Shown: positions 24,502 to 35,000 of the stretch, in pieces
How the letters are laid out: every line of letters starts with the position of its first letter
How positions within the stretch are numbered: the stretch's first letter is position 1
Assembly: GCA_934699585.1 (NCBI GenBank)
Contig: CAKUWY010000008.1
Coordinates: 62,001 to 126,000 of the forward strand
Direction: 5' to 3'
DNA length: 64,000 nt
Origin: an uncultured Fibrobacter sp.
GTDB taxonomy: Bacteria > Fibrobacterota > Fibrobacteria > Fibrobacterales > Fibrobacteraceae
Notes under the pieces: model-generated
Told to the model about the DNA's origin: nothing
Seen by the model: only the letters and a program-made list of their open reading frames with translations
The model's database searches: none
Position numbers and translations under genes: made by a program

Positions 24502-27500
24502 ATGAAGCCCCTAAAAAGAAGCCTCTGGTCCATTGGCCTTGTGGTACTATTACAGTTTATTGTATCCTGTGCCGGCAATGGCCAGCCCCTAACGGAGAAT
24601 GCCTCCAAGAATGGCCCCGCCGAAAAGGCCAAACCGGCCCCCGCAGACGCCTTTTACAATGATGCCCCGGCAGCCACCACATCACAGAGTTCTGAACGCG
24701 GGGCGGCCGAAGTCACGACCCTTGATTCCAAGGGCTACAGCTTCGGTAACCCCGGTGGCGACTGGTCCATGATAGGCGGCGAAGACGGAGCCCCCTACGA
24801 ATTCTACAACGCCCGCACCGGCCGGAGGGCGGTACTTCGGGAAGTGGAACTTGCCGAAGGCGAACCCATGAACCTGATGGACCGGGCCCGCATCGAGATG
24901 CAGAGTTTCGAGTCCAGCGGCAAGAAGGCGACCCTGGCCGAAACCTACCCCGAAGAGGCCTTTGGCGCCACTGGAGCCTTCTTCGACATCGTAGGCAAGC
25001 GTTACGACACTCCCTACGAGGCGGTAGGCCTCGTCACGGGAAGCGGGAACCGCATCTACACCCTCACCCTTTCGGCTTCGGACAACCTGCCCCCCGCAGG
25101 CGGCCTGAAAGAGGAATGGCGGGAATTTTTCGCCAGTTTCGAACTGAAAGAAATCCAGCGGGAAGAAGGCCCGGAACTTTCGCCGGAGCACCTGCAGGAC
25201 TACACCTCCGAGGCACTGGGCTACCGCTGGGCGGTAAAGGACACCCTCTGGCATTTCTGGAACGGCATTTCCAAGCAGAACAACGACCCAGACCTGGTGC
25301 TCACCAACAAGGACGAAGACGTTTCCTTCTTTATCTACGGAGCCATTGTGCCCGCCGAAGAGGTTTCGTCCCAGGACCTGTTCAAGGTGCTGCTGGTTCG
25401 GCTTGGCGTGGACCCGAACGAACCCAGCCTAGAAAGCAGGCGGGTCAAGGTTGGAGACCGCTACGCTCAGGAGTTCACCCTTACCCATACGGTAAACCGC
25501 TTTGACTTCAGTTACAAGGGCCGGTTCTTCTACGAAGACGGCCGCGGGATTTTGGCCGTAGCCTGGACCCAGGGAATCAACAAGAAAAAATACGGCAAGG
25601 TCATGGACAACGCCATCGAGGGCGTAACCGTCGGAGCCAAGCCCGAACAGGCCAGCGATGCCGAATCCGCCAAGAAGCAGGCCAAGTTCAACGCCGCCGT
25701 CATGAGCCAGGTGGGAATTTTGCGGTTGCTAGAAGACCAGCCCCTGGTAGCCCTCAGTTATTTCGAACGGGCCAACAAGATGGACCCGGAAGAGCCCCTG
25801 TACCTGATCAACTGCGGGTTCGTCTATCAGCTCAAGGAACTCTATGGTCCTGGCATCAGCCACTTTGAAAGCGAGATGGAACTGGTCCGCAAGAACGGGA
25901 AACTTCTCTCTATTCTGGGCGAGATGTACGAAGCGGTATTCGACTACGGTCGTGCCCGTGAATGTGCCGAAGGAGCCCTGCAGTACACCCCCAACAATCC
26001 CGAATACGTCATTAACCTGAGCGACGCCCTTTGGGGTCTGGGCCAGCGGCACCAGTCCCTGATTGTGGTGCAGAGACTCTACGATACCCAACCCAGCAGC
26101 CGTCTGGGCGTGTACTTAGCCAAAACCTACATGGGGCTTGACCAATATGCCGAAGCCGTAGACATTTTATACGGAGTGCGCGGAAGGTTCGGCATGAGCA
26201 AGGAACTGGGCGAAACCCTGATGGACGCCCTGGTGTTCCTGGGCCGTTACGAAGAAGCTCGGGCTATCAGCGAAGAGACCCTCGCCAAGGCGCAGAACGA
26301 CTACAAGATTTGGACCATGCACGGGAAAATCCTTTTTTACTCCCGCAACTACCGGGAAGCGGAAAAGGCCTTGACCAAGGCGCTTTCCCTGAAGCCCGAC
26401 AACGAAGACGCCAAGAGTTTCCTCAGCGCCACCAAGGCGTTTTTGGGCAAGGCGGACAACCGCACTTTACAAAAGCCCATTACCCCCATTGAAAAACGCA
26501 CCGACGACCTGAAGAGCCTGCTTTCGCCCACCGCAAAGAAAGCCGCCGTAGAAGGGGACTTCCCTGCCGTGGTGCATTACAGCAAGGAAATGCTGAAGGC
26601 CGAAAAGAACGAACCCTGGGTCCGCAGCGAAGAAATGCTCATGGAGATTCTGGATATCCGCGGAGCCGCCATCTACCGCGAATTCACCTTCGACTTCTTG
26701 CCAGGTTATGACCGCATCTACTTAAATGCCCTTGAAGTTTACGACTCCACCTGGACTCTGAAGCAGAAGGCAAACCTCTCCGGAGCCTACATCACCTACG
26801 CCACCGAAATCGGCGGCGGAAACGAATCTCAGACGGCCCACTTCCCCTTACAGGAACTGGCTCCCGGCGACTTTATATACCTGCAGTTCAGCCGGACCGC
26901 CATCGAGACCAAGGGCATGATTCCCTACACCGATTACGTGAGCAGCCGGGATATTCCCGTGGGACAGTCCGTTTTCCGCATCTACGCCGACACCAGCCGC
27001 TTTACTACCGAAGAATACGGCACCCTGGAACGGAACAACATCCAGGGCGGTCGGGAATGGAAAATCGAGAATCCCGTGGTGGTCCGCAAGGAAATGTACA
27101 TGCCCGTCTATCGCGATTTCGGTTCAGGCCTGATGCTTACGGGCAAGCAGGAATGGAAAGACGTGGGCGACGACTACCAGAACCTGATACAGCACCAGTT
27201 CAAACAGGCCGTCAGCGTGCGGGAAAAGGCCTTCGAAGTCCGGGGCAACAAGATCGGCGACGAGGCCGTCAAGGCCATCGTGCGGTTCGTGCGCCACGAC
27301 ATCCGCTACCGCGATGTCCGCTTCGGCGGTCACAGCCTGATTCCCCAGACCGCCGAAGTGACGCTCAAGGAGCGTCGTGGCGACTGCAAGGACATGGCGC
27401 TTTTGCTCAAGGAAATGCTCGCGGCCATCGGAGTCAAGAGTTACCTCACCGCCATTCACCTCACCGAAGAAGGTTTTGAACACCTGCCCACCATCCAGCA

Positions 27501-28308
27501 GTTCAACCACATGATCCTCTACATCCCCAAACAGGACAAGGTCAGCGAAATGTGGGTGGACGCCACCGACAAGACGGGCAACGACCGCCCCGTTCCCTTG
27601 GACATGGAAGGCAAGGTAGCCCTGATTATCGACGGCGACAACAGCCACGTGGTCACCACACCCATCCTGGAAGACAATCAGGAACACCAGATAGCCATAG
27701 ACCACCGGCTTTTCATCGGCGAGAACGGGGCCTGCGAATTCAGGGATTCTGTCACCCTGCAGGGCAAGTTTGCCAGTTCCATCCGCAACCGTTTCTTCGG
27801 TCGCGAGACCAAGGAACAGGAACAACTGATGGAAAACTTCCTCTCCGAAGGAGTGCCTGACGTAAGCATCGGAAATATCCGCATCGAAAATCTGGACGCC
27901 TTCAACAAGCCCCTGATTCTCGTGACCACCTACGCCTCCAAGGGATATTTCGGCCAGGGCACCTCCGAACTCAAGGGCCGCTTCCCCAACGTATGGGAAC
28001 GGAGCCTCTTCAAGCTCCCGAAGGTCTCCAAGCGCCACCACCCCATCCGCATGCCTCACGAGACCCAGTTCAGCTATCACCTGACCGTCAAGGCGCCTAG
28101 TGGAAAATCCGTAAACATCACGGGACCTAAGCCCCTGAACAGAGTTCCGGACTACGTAAGTTTTGAAAAGGCCGAGGCTACAAGTGGCGAAACGGGTATC
28201 AAGTGGACCACCTTCGCCCTGTACGCCGACCCCAGCGAATACGAAAAGATCCGCGAAGAATGGAACTACCTGCTCAGCGAGACCAGCCCGCTGATTGTGG
28301 TGAAATAA
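24502..28308 (+). CDS. Lipoprotein with TPR, DUF3857 and transglutaminase-like domains
   Basis: The protein is 1268 residues from ATG 24502. The lipoprotein signal has Cys23 in FIVSCAGNG. Residues about 75-400 are a beta-rich region. TPR-like helical repeats follow at about 405-650 (ALSYFERANKMDPEEPLYLI, EAEKALTKALSLKPDNEDA). A DUF3857-like region lies at about 720-900. The transglutaminase core has Cys962 in RRGDCKDMALLL, His1003 in QQFNHMIL and Asp1020 in WVDATDKTGN, so the full Cys-His-Asp triad is present. Such proteins sit in the envelope of Bacteroidetes and Fibrobacteres; the substrate is unknown. An in-frame ATG at 24430 lacks a homologous N terminus. It ends exactly where the convergent gene ends. 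Confidence 0.82.
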   Translation: MKPLKRSLWSIGLVVLLQFIVSCAGNGQPLTENASKNGPAEKAKPAPADAFYNDAPAATTSQSSERGAAEVTTLDSKGYSFGNPGGDWSMIGGEDGAPYEFYNARTGRRAVLREVELAEGEPMNLMDRARIEMQSFESSGKKATLAETYPEEAFGATGAFFDIVGKRYDTPYEAVGLVTGSGNRIYTLTLSASDNLPPAGGLKEEWREFFASFELKEIQREEGPELSPEHLQDYTSEALGYRWAVKDTLWHFWNGISKQNNDPDLVLTNKDEDVSFFIYGAIVPAEEVSSQDLFKVLLVRLGVDPNEPSLESRRVKVGDRYAQEFTLTHTVNRFDFSYKGRFFYEDGRGILAVAWTQGINKKKYGKVMDNAIEGVTVGAKPEQASDAESAKKQAKFNAAVMSQVGILRLLEDQPLVALSYFERANKMDPEEPLYLINCGFVYQLKELYGPGISHFESEMELVRKNGKLLSILGEMYEAVFDYGRARECAEGALQYTPNNPEYVINLSDALWGLGQRHQSLIVVQRLYDTQPSSRLGVYLAKTYMGLDQYAEAVDILYGVRGRFGMSKELGETLMDALVFLGRYEEARAISEETLAKAQNDYKIWTMHGKILFYSRNYREAEKALTKALSLKPDNEDAKSFLSATKAFLGKADNRTLQKPITPIEKRTDDLKSLLSPTAKKAAVEGDFPAVVHYSKEMLKAEKNEPWVRSEEMLMEILDIRGAAIYREFTFDFLPGYDRIYLNALEVYDSTWTLKQKANLSGAYITYATEIGGGNESQTAHFPLQELAPGDFIYLQFSRTAIETKGMIPYTDYVSSRDIPVGQSVFRIYADTSRFTTEEYGTLERNNIQGGREWKIENPVVVRKEMYMPVYRDFGSGLMLTGKQEWKDVGDDYQNLIQHQFKQAVSVREKAFEVRGNKIGDEAVKAIVRFVRHDIRYRDVRFGGHSLIPQTAEVTLKERRGDCKDMALLLKEMLAAIGVKSYLTAIHLTEEGFEHLPTIQQFNHMILYIPKQDKVSEMWVDATDKTGNDRPVPLDMEGKVALIIDGDNSHVVTTPILEDNQEHQIAIDHRLFIGENGACEFRDSVTLQGKFASSIRNRFFGRETKEQEQLMENFLSEGVPDVSIGNIRIENLDAFNKPLILVTTYASKGYFGQGTSELKGRFPNVWERSLFKLPKVSKRHHPIRMPHETQFSYHLTVKAPSGKSVNITGPKPLNRVPDYVSFEKAEATSGETGIKWTTFALYADPSEYEKIREEWNYLLSETSPLIVVK

Positions 28309-29007
28309 CTACTTGCAAAAATCTACAACAGCAGGAACTGGGTGCTTGATTAAGGCAAATACCGACTTGTCCTTTTTGACAGCTTCCATCTGAACCGCCT
28401 CGCTGGCCCGTTCCAGGAACTGGATACAGCGAGGGTCAGCGTGGACAGCAGCAAGCTGCACGGGTTCCGTACGGCGCTTGATGCTCACAAATTCCAAGGC
28501 GTGGTAATCCTGCTTCACAGCGGCAGCCACCATGGCGGCAGAAGGGCGTTCAATGTCCTGCAAAAGTTTCCAATCCTTAGAAATGGCAGCCAGCATTATC
28601 TTTTCGGTAGGCTCGGGAACATACCTCAATGCGGCAATGTCCTGCCGCACAGCCTCTGCCCAAAGGTCCTCCCCTGCATCCTTTATCTGGCGGACAATTT
28701 TCCAGTCACCACGGACCGCAGCCTGCAGCAATCCGGTATTCGTAACAAACTTCAAGATATTGGGGTCTGCCCGGACAGCCGTCTCCATGACTTCATCTGA
28801 AACGGAATTCAAGGCCTCTACCACAGCCTGGCAAGGACCACACTTTATGTACAAAATGGCCTGAACATTCTTTTCAAAGGCCACCTGCTGTACCTTTTCG
28901 GTAGGATTTTCAATCAGGCTGATAGCATACCAGTTAAGGCCAACGGCCTCCAGCTGTTGTTCTTCGGTGGGGTTCTGAATGTTCTTGATTTCGGTCCAGG
29001 ACTGCAT
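28309..29007 (-). CDS. Helical repeat protein, possibly DUF4116-like
   Basis: From ATG 29007 (GAGG four bases upstream) the product is 232 residues. It consists of about eight degenerate repeats of 22-27 residues with the pattern NPTE-x-x-Q-x-x-AV-x-x-[ND]-x-x-A[IL]-x-x-[IV], for example NPTEEQQLEAVGLNWYAISL and EPTEKIMLAAISKDWKLLQD. This is an alpha-solenoid style similar to DUF4116 repeats in Bacteroidetes and protists; I hold that family link loosely. There is no signal peptide. Longer in-frame starts up to 29145 would run through the terminator hairpin and are rejected. The gene converges with the large lipoprotein gene with no spacer. Confidence 0.65.
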   Translation of the reverse strand: MQSWTEIKNIQNPTEEQQLEAVGLNWYAISLIENPTEKVQQVAFEKNVQAILYIKCGPCQAVVEALNSVSDEVMETAVRADPNILKFVTNTGLLQAAVRGDWKIVRQIKDAGEDLWAEAVRQDIAALRYVPEPTEKIMLAAISKDWKLLQDIERPSAAMVAAAVKQDYHALEFVSIKRRTEPVQLAAVHADPRCIQFLERASEAVQMEAVKKDKSVFALIKHPVPAVVDFCK

Positions 29008-29030
29008 AAAACCTCGCTTTGTCACAGAAA

Positions 29031-29074
29031 ATATAAAAAAGCCCGGAAATGCGTAGCAGTGCAAATCCGGGCTT
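29031..29074 (-). terminator. Rho-independent terminator after the PAS/zinc gene
   Basis: On the minus strand AAGCCCGGA pairs perfectly with TCCGGGCTT around an 18-nt loop, followed by TTTTTTATATTTT. It lies 17-60 bases after the stop of the PAS-domain gene. Confidence 0.85.
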
Positions 29075-29090
29075 ATGGGTTCTATGATTG

Positions 29091-29603
29091 TTAAACTTGG
29101 GCAGTCTTCAGCTCGTACACCTCGGGGTAGGCCTTTCGAGCGCAATCGCTACAGAGAGTGGACAGTTTGACTCCCCGGGCACGGGCCACGGGAATCTGAC
29201 AACCACAATGGGCACACTTGGCAAGGAACACCACGGACGAAGGCACTGCATTTGTCGCGGTGGTAGCGGCAACCGCCTCACCGGCCACCATCTTGCGGAC
29301 CGTGCTGCGGAAACGAACCTTGCCATAGGCGTCCTGCACCGCCTCTCGGGTGATGCTGCACTTGAAACTGCGGCCCTTGCGGGTACGCATCTTGGCGACA
29401 AAGTTGCAGTTCATTGTGTCCGTTCCCGAAAGAAAGGCCACAAAATCCTTATGGTAACGGTACAGGTCGTTCAGGTAATGCCAGCGGATTTCGTTCTCGT
29501 CGAAACCGAACATCCGGCAAAACCGCCTGTTCCCCGAAAGGATACGACCGTGCTCGTTCACTTCAAAGCAGGCCGTTTCTTGATTTGTATTCATCTCGAT
29601 CAT
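29091..29603 (-). CDS. PAS-domain protein with C-terminal zinc ribbon
   Basis: The protein has 170 residues. Residues about 8-105 look like a PAS sensor fold: ACFEVNEHGRILSGNRRFCRMFGFDENEI, then a helix, then FVAKMRTRKGRSFKCSITREAVQDAYGKVRFRSTV. The C-terminal part carries two Cys pairs, CAHCGC and CSDC, 28 residues apart, forming a probable zinc ribbon. There is no kinase, GGDEF or HTH domain, so it is a small stand-alone sensor or adaptor, perhaps binding a partner through the ribbon. It has its own terminator downstream. The lipoprotein gene upstream ends 16 bases before its start, so it may be read with the regulator/lipoprotein unit. Confidence 0.7.
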   Translation of the reverse strand: MIEMNTNQETACFEVNEHGRILSGNRRFCRMFGFDENEIRWHYLNDLYRYHKDFVAFLSGTDTMNCNFVAKMRTRKGRSFKCSITREAVQDAYGKVRFRSTVRKMVAGEAVAATTATNAVPSSVVFLAKCAHCGCQIPVARARGVKLSTLCSDCARKAYPEVYELKTAQV

Positions 29604-29618
29604 GGTGTCCTCCTGCTG

Positions 29619-30965
29619 TTAGATGGTTCCTAGAAAAGGAGTTTCAATTTCGTGACTCTTGTTGCGGAATTCCGCATCGGCCTCGTTCAAGGGTTCCACA
29701 GAAATCCGAAGTTCTTCAAGGCTAAACTCCAGGGATTCCTTGCCCACAAAGATGGATTCCTCGGAAGGCAAAATCTTTTCGAACTGCACATCGGTCTCCC
29801 CCACCTTCTGGCCGTTCTCGTACAGGGATACCGTCTTGCCGTTCCAGGTGGCCATCAGGTAATAGCGCTTGCCGAATTCCAAAGTGTCCTTGCTCACCAC
29901 GGCGTTCTTGCAAGAAAGGCTATCGCCGGAACCGTCCGCCATGAAGAAGGCGAAACTGGGCTTGTCTGCACTGCATTCACCCTTGACCACCGCAAGACTG
30001 AACACATTCTTATCGTCTTCGGAACCAAATCCCAGCTTGCCCACCAGGTTCTTGCGGTACGTGGCCGCCGTATCCAAGACCTTGTCCACCTGCAGAACCA
30101 CTTCAACAGCAAATCCGGTCGCATCATTCAAAACGCCACGGTCATCTTCTACCACGCCAAACTGGGAAGCGCCCTTGAAGTGAACTGCGCTAACGACATT
30201 CGAAGCCTCGTCATAGCTGACAAATCCGCCGTATTCCGGGCTGCCATAAAGCTTCATGCCCGCAGTCCAGGACCTGGAATCATTCACAAAATCTACAGGT
30301 CCTTCTTTACCGACGCCGTTAAAGAACCACCAGCTGCGAAGGCCGTATTCCAGAGAGAGGGGAACCATGACGGAATCTGTTCCCTTTGCACCGGCCAGAG
30401 CGCCTACATTCACCTCATGTTCCTCCCTCACAAAACGGGTCAGATCTGCGGGAATCACCTGCAAGGTAGTTTTACCCGCGGGCACACCTTCAAGCTTGTA
30501 GAAGCCCAAAGAATCCGTCGTCGCGGTCCAGGAAGAACCGGGTATGCGGACCACAATACCTGCCGCCGTCGAGTCGTCGCGAAGCATGACACGGCCCGAA
30601 ATATCGGCCGTTTCCTTAAGCGTTGCCGTATTCAGCTCCACATCCTTGCCCAAGAATTCCACCACTTCGTAGTAAGCCAGGGAATCTACGGTAGCCGAAA
30701 TTCCATAGTTGCCGAAATGTTTTACGGGCAGGCTGAACTTGCCCTTGGAATCCGTCTCGTCAGAAGAGGTGACCGTATCGGCCTCAACGGACTTGCAATA
30801 GACCATGGCGCTTACTACAGGCGTTCCCTTCTTGTCGACCAAAATACCCGCAATGGTGTTGGTCTCTTCACTGACGCCGCCGGCTACTTCGTTGTCGGAG
30901 CAGCCCACCCAGGCAAGGGCGGCAAAAAGGAGCCCCGCAAAGGCTGTCAAGTAGAACTTATTCAT
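29619..30965 (-). CDS. Lipoprotein with carboxypeptidase-regulatory-like and LamG-like domains
   Basis: From ATG 30965 the product is 448 residues. The signal MNKFYLTAFAGLLFAALAWVGCSDNE has lipobox VGC with Cys22. Two carboxypeptidase regulatory-like beta-sandwiches follow: IAGILVDKKGTPVVSAMVYC with DSKGKFSLPV, and ISGRVMLRDDSTAAGIVVRI with DSLGFYKLEGVPAGKTTLQV. The C-terminal half (about 210-435) has a concanavalin/LamG-like strand pattern ending in VFVGKESLEFSLEELRI-like text. It is probably surface exposed and carbohydrate- or protein-binding. The start overlaps the end of the TIGR02147 regulator by 8 bases, so they are translationally coupled. AGGGGG lies 7 bases upstream. Confidence 0.8.
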   Translation of the reverse strand: MNKFYLTAFAGLLFAALAWVGCSDNEVAGGVSEETNTIAGILVDKKGTPVVSAMVYCKSVEADTVTSSDETDSKGKFSLPVKHFGNYGISATVDSLAYYEVVEFLGKDVELNTATLKETADISGRVMLRDDSTAAGIVVRIPGSSWTATTDSLGFYKLEGVPAGKTTLQVIPADLTRFVREEHEVNVGALAGAKGTDSVMVPLSLEYGLRSWWFFNGVGKEGPVDFVNDSRSWTAGMKLYGSPEYGGFVSYDEASNVVSAVHFKGASQFGVVEDDRGVLNDATGFAVEVVLQVDKVLDTAATYRKNLVGKLGFGSEDDKNVFSLAVVKGECSADKPSFAFFMADGSGDSLSCKNAVVSKDTLEFGKRYYLMATWNGKTVSLYENGQKVGETDVQFEKILPSEESIFVGKESLEFSLEELRISVEPLNEADAEFRNKSHEIETPFLGTI

Positions 30966-31827
30966 CTTGAGCCCCCTTTTGCGTATTACGGTCGCCCCTG
31001 TTGTCGGCACCAAAATTCTTGGTCAACGGGAAAAGCTGCATGTTCAATCGGTAAACCTTGTCCGTATGGGAATCTTCCAGGGCAATTGCCGCAATGCGCC
31101 GGCGGAAAGCTTCGATTTCCATACTCACCCGCTGGAAAGCCTCTTCGGAAAGCCCGAGGGTAAGGCCCGAAATGTCCCGTTCCTTCACGGGAATCTCGTC
31201 CAAGGCGCGCACGGCAAGCTCCCCCATCTGGCGGTGCATTTCCCGCACCGAAAGGGATGCCACTTCCAGGTTGCCTGTAGAAATGGCCTTGCGGCTCTGC
31301 CTGAAAGCACCCTTCGAATCCTTTTCCAAAAGGCCCGTCTTCTGCAACAGAGCCAGGGACTTCTTGACGTTGGCCGTCTCGCCATCAAAAGCCAGCTTGC
31401 CAGCCATCTGGGCAGGAGTCGCCCCGGGCATATTGGGCGCCATTTCACGCAGTACCGGGTTCTGCCAAGACTGGAAATAGTCGTACTGGTCTTCGCCGAT
31501 AATTTCCCGGTTGTTTTCTCGGGCCATTTTCCGCATGGCAGCAAAGGAATGCTTTTTGGCGGCAGAATCCTTGGACTGGTTGAATGCCACCAGTTCCCTA
31601 AAATACTGAAGGTCCACGCCGGTAAGGCCCATGGCGGCAGCGGTGCGTTCCACGCCCACATCGCTCAGGTTCGCCTTGCCGTCGCAGACAAGCTTCAAAA
31701 ATACAGGAGAGGAATACCCGGCATCCCGGGCAAAGTCGCGCCAGGTAAACCCTGAACGGTCCTTCCGCTCGGTATAGAAATCGCGTATAAAAACGCGAAA
31801 ATTCTGGTATTCCATCACAGGTTTCAT
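30958..31827 (-). CDS. TIGR02147 / DUF4423 family probable transcription regulator
   Basis: From ATG 31827 the product is 289 residues. The N terminus MEYQNFRVFIRDFYTERKDR, then SGFTWRDFARDAGYSSPVFLKLVCDGKANLSDVGVERTAAAMG, is an HTH-like unit and the hallmark of the TIGR02147 family, a large paralogous set in Fibrobacter. The rest is helical, with a second winged-helix-like part near residues 170-215 (SLALLQKTGLLEKDSKGAFRQSRKAIST). These proteins are often next to a surface-protein gene; here the coupled lipoprotein is the likely target or partner. Upstream in-frame sequence (30 residues) is not family-like. No Shine-Dalgarno is visible, and the predicted promoter is only a few bases from this start. 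Confidence 0.85.
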   Translation of the reverse strand: MKPVMEYQNFRVFIRDFYTERKDRSGFTWRDFARDAGYSSPVFLKLVCDGKANLSDVGVERTAAAMGLTGVDLQYFRELVAFNQSKDSAAKKHSFAAMRKMARENNREIIGEDQYDYFQSWQNPVLREMAPNMPGATPAQMAGKLAFDGETANVKKSLALLQKTGLLEKDSKGAFRQSRKAISTGNLEVASLSVREMHRQMGELAVRALDEIPVKERDISGLTLGLSEEAFQRVSMEIEAFRRRIAAIALEDSHTDKVYRLNMQLFPLTKNFGADNRGDRNTQKGAQDE

Positions 31828-31836
31828 ACAGGTATA

Positions 31837-31865
31837 AATATATACTTTTTTATGGCGTTTCGCAA
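31837..31865 (-). promoter_or_regulatory. Candidate promoter of the TIGR02147/lipoprotein unit
   Basis: On the minus strand TTGCGA (31860-31865) and TATATT (31837-31842) are separated by exactly 17 bases. Transcription would start near 31830, giving a leader of only a few bases before ATG 31827, or about 15 before the alternative ATG 31815. Confidence 0.5.
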
Positions 31866-32001
31866 TATTCTTACGATACAAAAATGAAAATTTTTCGCAA
31901 AAATCGACACATTTCACTAATTTTACAATAATTTTCGCGGTTTTCTATGATACAAACAAGACAAAATGGAATATTCCAGGTCACAGGAATGCGGCTTCAA
32001 A

Positions 32002-32027
32002 GCAAAAAAGGCCCCAATGGGGCCTTT
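32002..32027 (-). terminator. Rho-independent terminator of purL
   Basis: On the minus strand AAAGGCCCC-ATT-GGGGCCTTT is a perfect 9-bp stem with a 3-nt loop, followed by TTT-GCTTT. It lies about 30 bases after the purL stop. Confidence 0.88.
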
Positions 32028-32057
32028 CCATTAAATAAAGTATAAATGAAGACGATT

Positions 32058-35000
32058 TTAGCCCTTTTCGGCCACGAAGATTCTGCCATTGCGGAAGAGT
32101 TGCATCCACGGGCCGTCTTCGCCCCAATCCGCCGGGTGCCAGGAGTACTGGCAGGTACGGAACACGCGTTCGGGGTGCGGCATCATCACGAGGGCGCGAC
32201 CGTCTTCGGAGCAGAGGCCGTTGATGCCGAAGGGGGAACCGTTGGGGTTCAGCGGGTAGCGTTCGGTGTATTCGTGCTTGCCATCGACATAGCGCAGCGC
32301 CACGAGACCAGTTTTTAAGCATTCCTCGGCGGCGACCCGGCTAGCGAATTCCGCGCGGCCTTCGCCGTGTGCGACCGCAATCGGGAGTACGGAGCCTGCC
32401 ATGCCCTTGAGGAGCACGGCGGTCGTGTCTTCGACCTTGAGCGTGCAGAAGCGGGCTTCGAAGCGTTCGGAGAGGTTCTGCACAAAGCGCGGCCAGTGCT
32501 TGGCACCCGGAATCAAGTCCTTGAGGTTAGAGACCATCTGGCAGCCGTTGCAGACGCCCAGCGTGAAGGTGTCCTTGCGGTTGAAGTAAGCCTCGAATTC
32601 GGCACGGGCCTTCGGGTTGAAGAGGATGCTCTTCGCCCAGCCTTCGCCAGCACCGAGAACGTCACCGTAGCTGAAGCCACCGCAAGCCACGAGACCGTTG
32701 AAGTCCTTGAGGCTTACGCGGCCTTCGAGAATATCGGTCATGTGAACGTCGATAGATTCAAAGCCAGCCTTCTGGAAGGCAGCAGCCATTTCGAGTTCGC
32801 CGTTCACGCCCTGTTCACGGAGGATTGCCATCTTCGGGCGGCTTGCGTAGTCCTTCACGACCTTTGCAGACGCCGCCACGTCGAAGGTAACCTTCGGCGT
32901 GATACCCGGATTGTCCTGTTCCAACTTGAGCTTGTATTCGCTTTCAGCACAATCCGGGTTATCGCGGAGGGCCGCGATGCGGCGGGTCGTGTCGCTCCAG
33001 ATGGCGCGGAGATCCGAGAGACCTTCGGCGTAGTCGCCGATGACCAGGTTGTAAGTATCGTTGAGCGTCGCAATTTCAGAAACCGTATCGCCGAGACCGG
33101 CAGCGGCAAATACGTCGCGAACAGCCGCGAAGTCGGCATTCTTCACCTGGAGCACTGCACCCAGTTCTTCGTTGAAGAGGGCGTCGATGAGGCTACCCTT
33201 GAGGGCATCGGCCTTCACCGTTACGCCCACGTGGCCTGCGAAAGCCATTTCGGCGAGCGTCGTGTAGAGACCACCATCGCTCTTGTCATGGTAGGCCATA
33301 ATCTTGCCAGCCGCATTGAGCTTCTGGATGGTTTCGAAGAAGGCGCGGAGTTCCTTGGCGCTGTCCACATCCGGAGCCTTGTCGCCGAGGTTGCAGTAAA
33401 CCTGAGCTGCGATGGAAGCACCCATGCGGTTCTTACCGCGAGCAAGATCGACAAGAACAAGCGTAGAATCCTTGCATTGCAAGAGCTGCGGCGTGAGCGT
33501 CTTGCGCACGTCGGCACACGGAGCAAAGGCACTGATAACGAGCGAAATCGGAGCGGTCACGCGGTGGCTGCCCTTGTCGTCCTGCCACACGGTACTCATG
33601 CTCATGGAGTCCTTACCCACCGGAATCGTGATGCCAAGTTCCGGGCAGAGTTCCATACCGATAGACTTCACAGCTTCGTAAAGGTCGGCACCGTCGCCTT
33701 CGTAGTTCGGCGTAGCCATCCAGTTTGCGGACAAGTTCACGCGGCCCATATCAGGCACGCAAGCGGCAGCCATGTTGGTGAGGGATTCAGCCACCGTCAT
33801 ACGAGCGGCAGCGGCCGGAGAAATCAAGGCAATCGGAGCGCGTTCGCCCATGCTCATGACTTCACCTTCGTAAGTATCGAGAGTTGCAGAGGTCACGGCG
33901 CAGTCAGCGACCGGCACCTGCCACGGGCCAACCATCTGGTCGCGGCAAATCATACCCGTCACGGAACGGTCACCGATAGAAATGAGGAACGTCTTGTCGG
34001 CGACGGTCGGGTTTGCAAGCACGCGGTGTGCCACATCCTTGATGGAGGCATCGGCCGGAACCACCGTAGAGTTCAGCGGACGCTTCTGGGACTTTTCATT
34101 GCGGATCATGCGGGGCGGCTTGCCGAGGAGCACACCGAGCGGCATGTCGATCGGAGTCGTACCGAAGTGCTTGTCAGTCAAAGTCAGGTGCTTTTCAGGA
34201 ATGGCCTCGCCCACTACGGCGTACGGGCAGCGTTCACGCTTACAAATTGCATCGAACACATCGAGCTTGTCGCCGGCGATTGCAATAACATAACGTTCCT
34301 GGGATTCGTTACTCCAGATTTCGAACGGGCTCATGCCCGGTTCGTCGTTGGGCACATTGCGGAGTTCAAACTTACCGCCGAGGCCGCCATCGTTCACAAG
34401 TTCCGGGAAGGCGTTCGAAAGTCCACCCGCACCCACGTCGTGAATGAACGTAATCGGGTTTTCTTCGTCCATCGCCCAGCAGCGGTCGATGACTTCCTGG
34501 CAACGGCGTTCCATTTCGGGGTTTTCACGCTGCACAGAGGCAAAGTCGAGAGATTCGTTACCGGCACCGTTCTGCACGGAGCTGGCTGCACCACCACCGA
34601 GACCGATGAGCATCGCCGGACCGCCGAGCACAATCAGGTGGTCACCCGGATCGATGTGCCCCTTTTCAATATGTTCATGCTTGATGTTGCCGAGACCACC
34701 TGCCAACATAATCGGCTTGTGGTAACCGCGGACTTCCTTGCCGTTCTGGGCATCGACTTCCTGTTCGAAGGTACGGAAGTAACCGAGGATGTTCGGACGA
34801 CCGTATTCGTTGTTGAACGCAGCGCCACCCAGCGGGCCTTCAATCATAATGTCGAGGGCAGACGCAATGCGGGACGGGCTACCAAAGTCCTTTTCCCAAG
34901 GTTGGACTGCACCCGGCAGTTTCAAGTTCGAAACGCTAAAGCCCGTGAGGCCGGCCTTCGGCTTACTGCCCTTACCCGTGGCACCTTCGTCGCGGATTTC

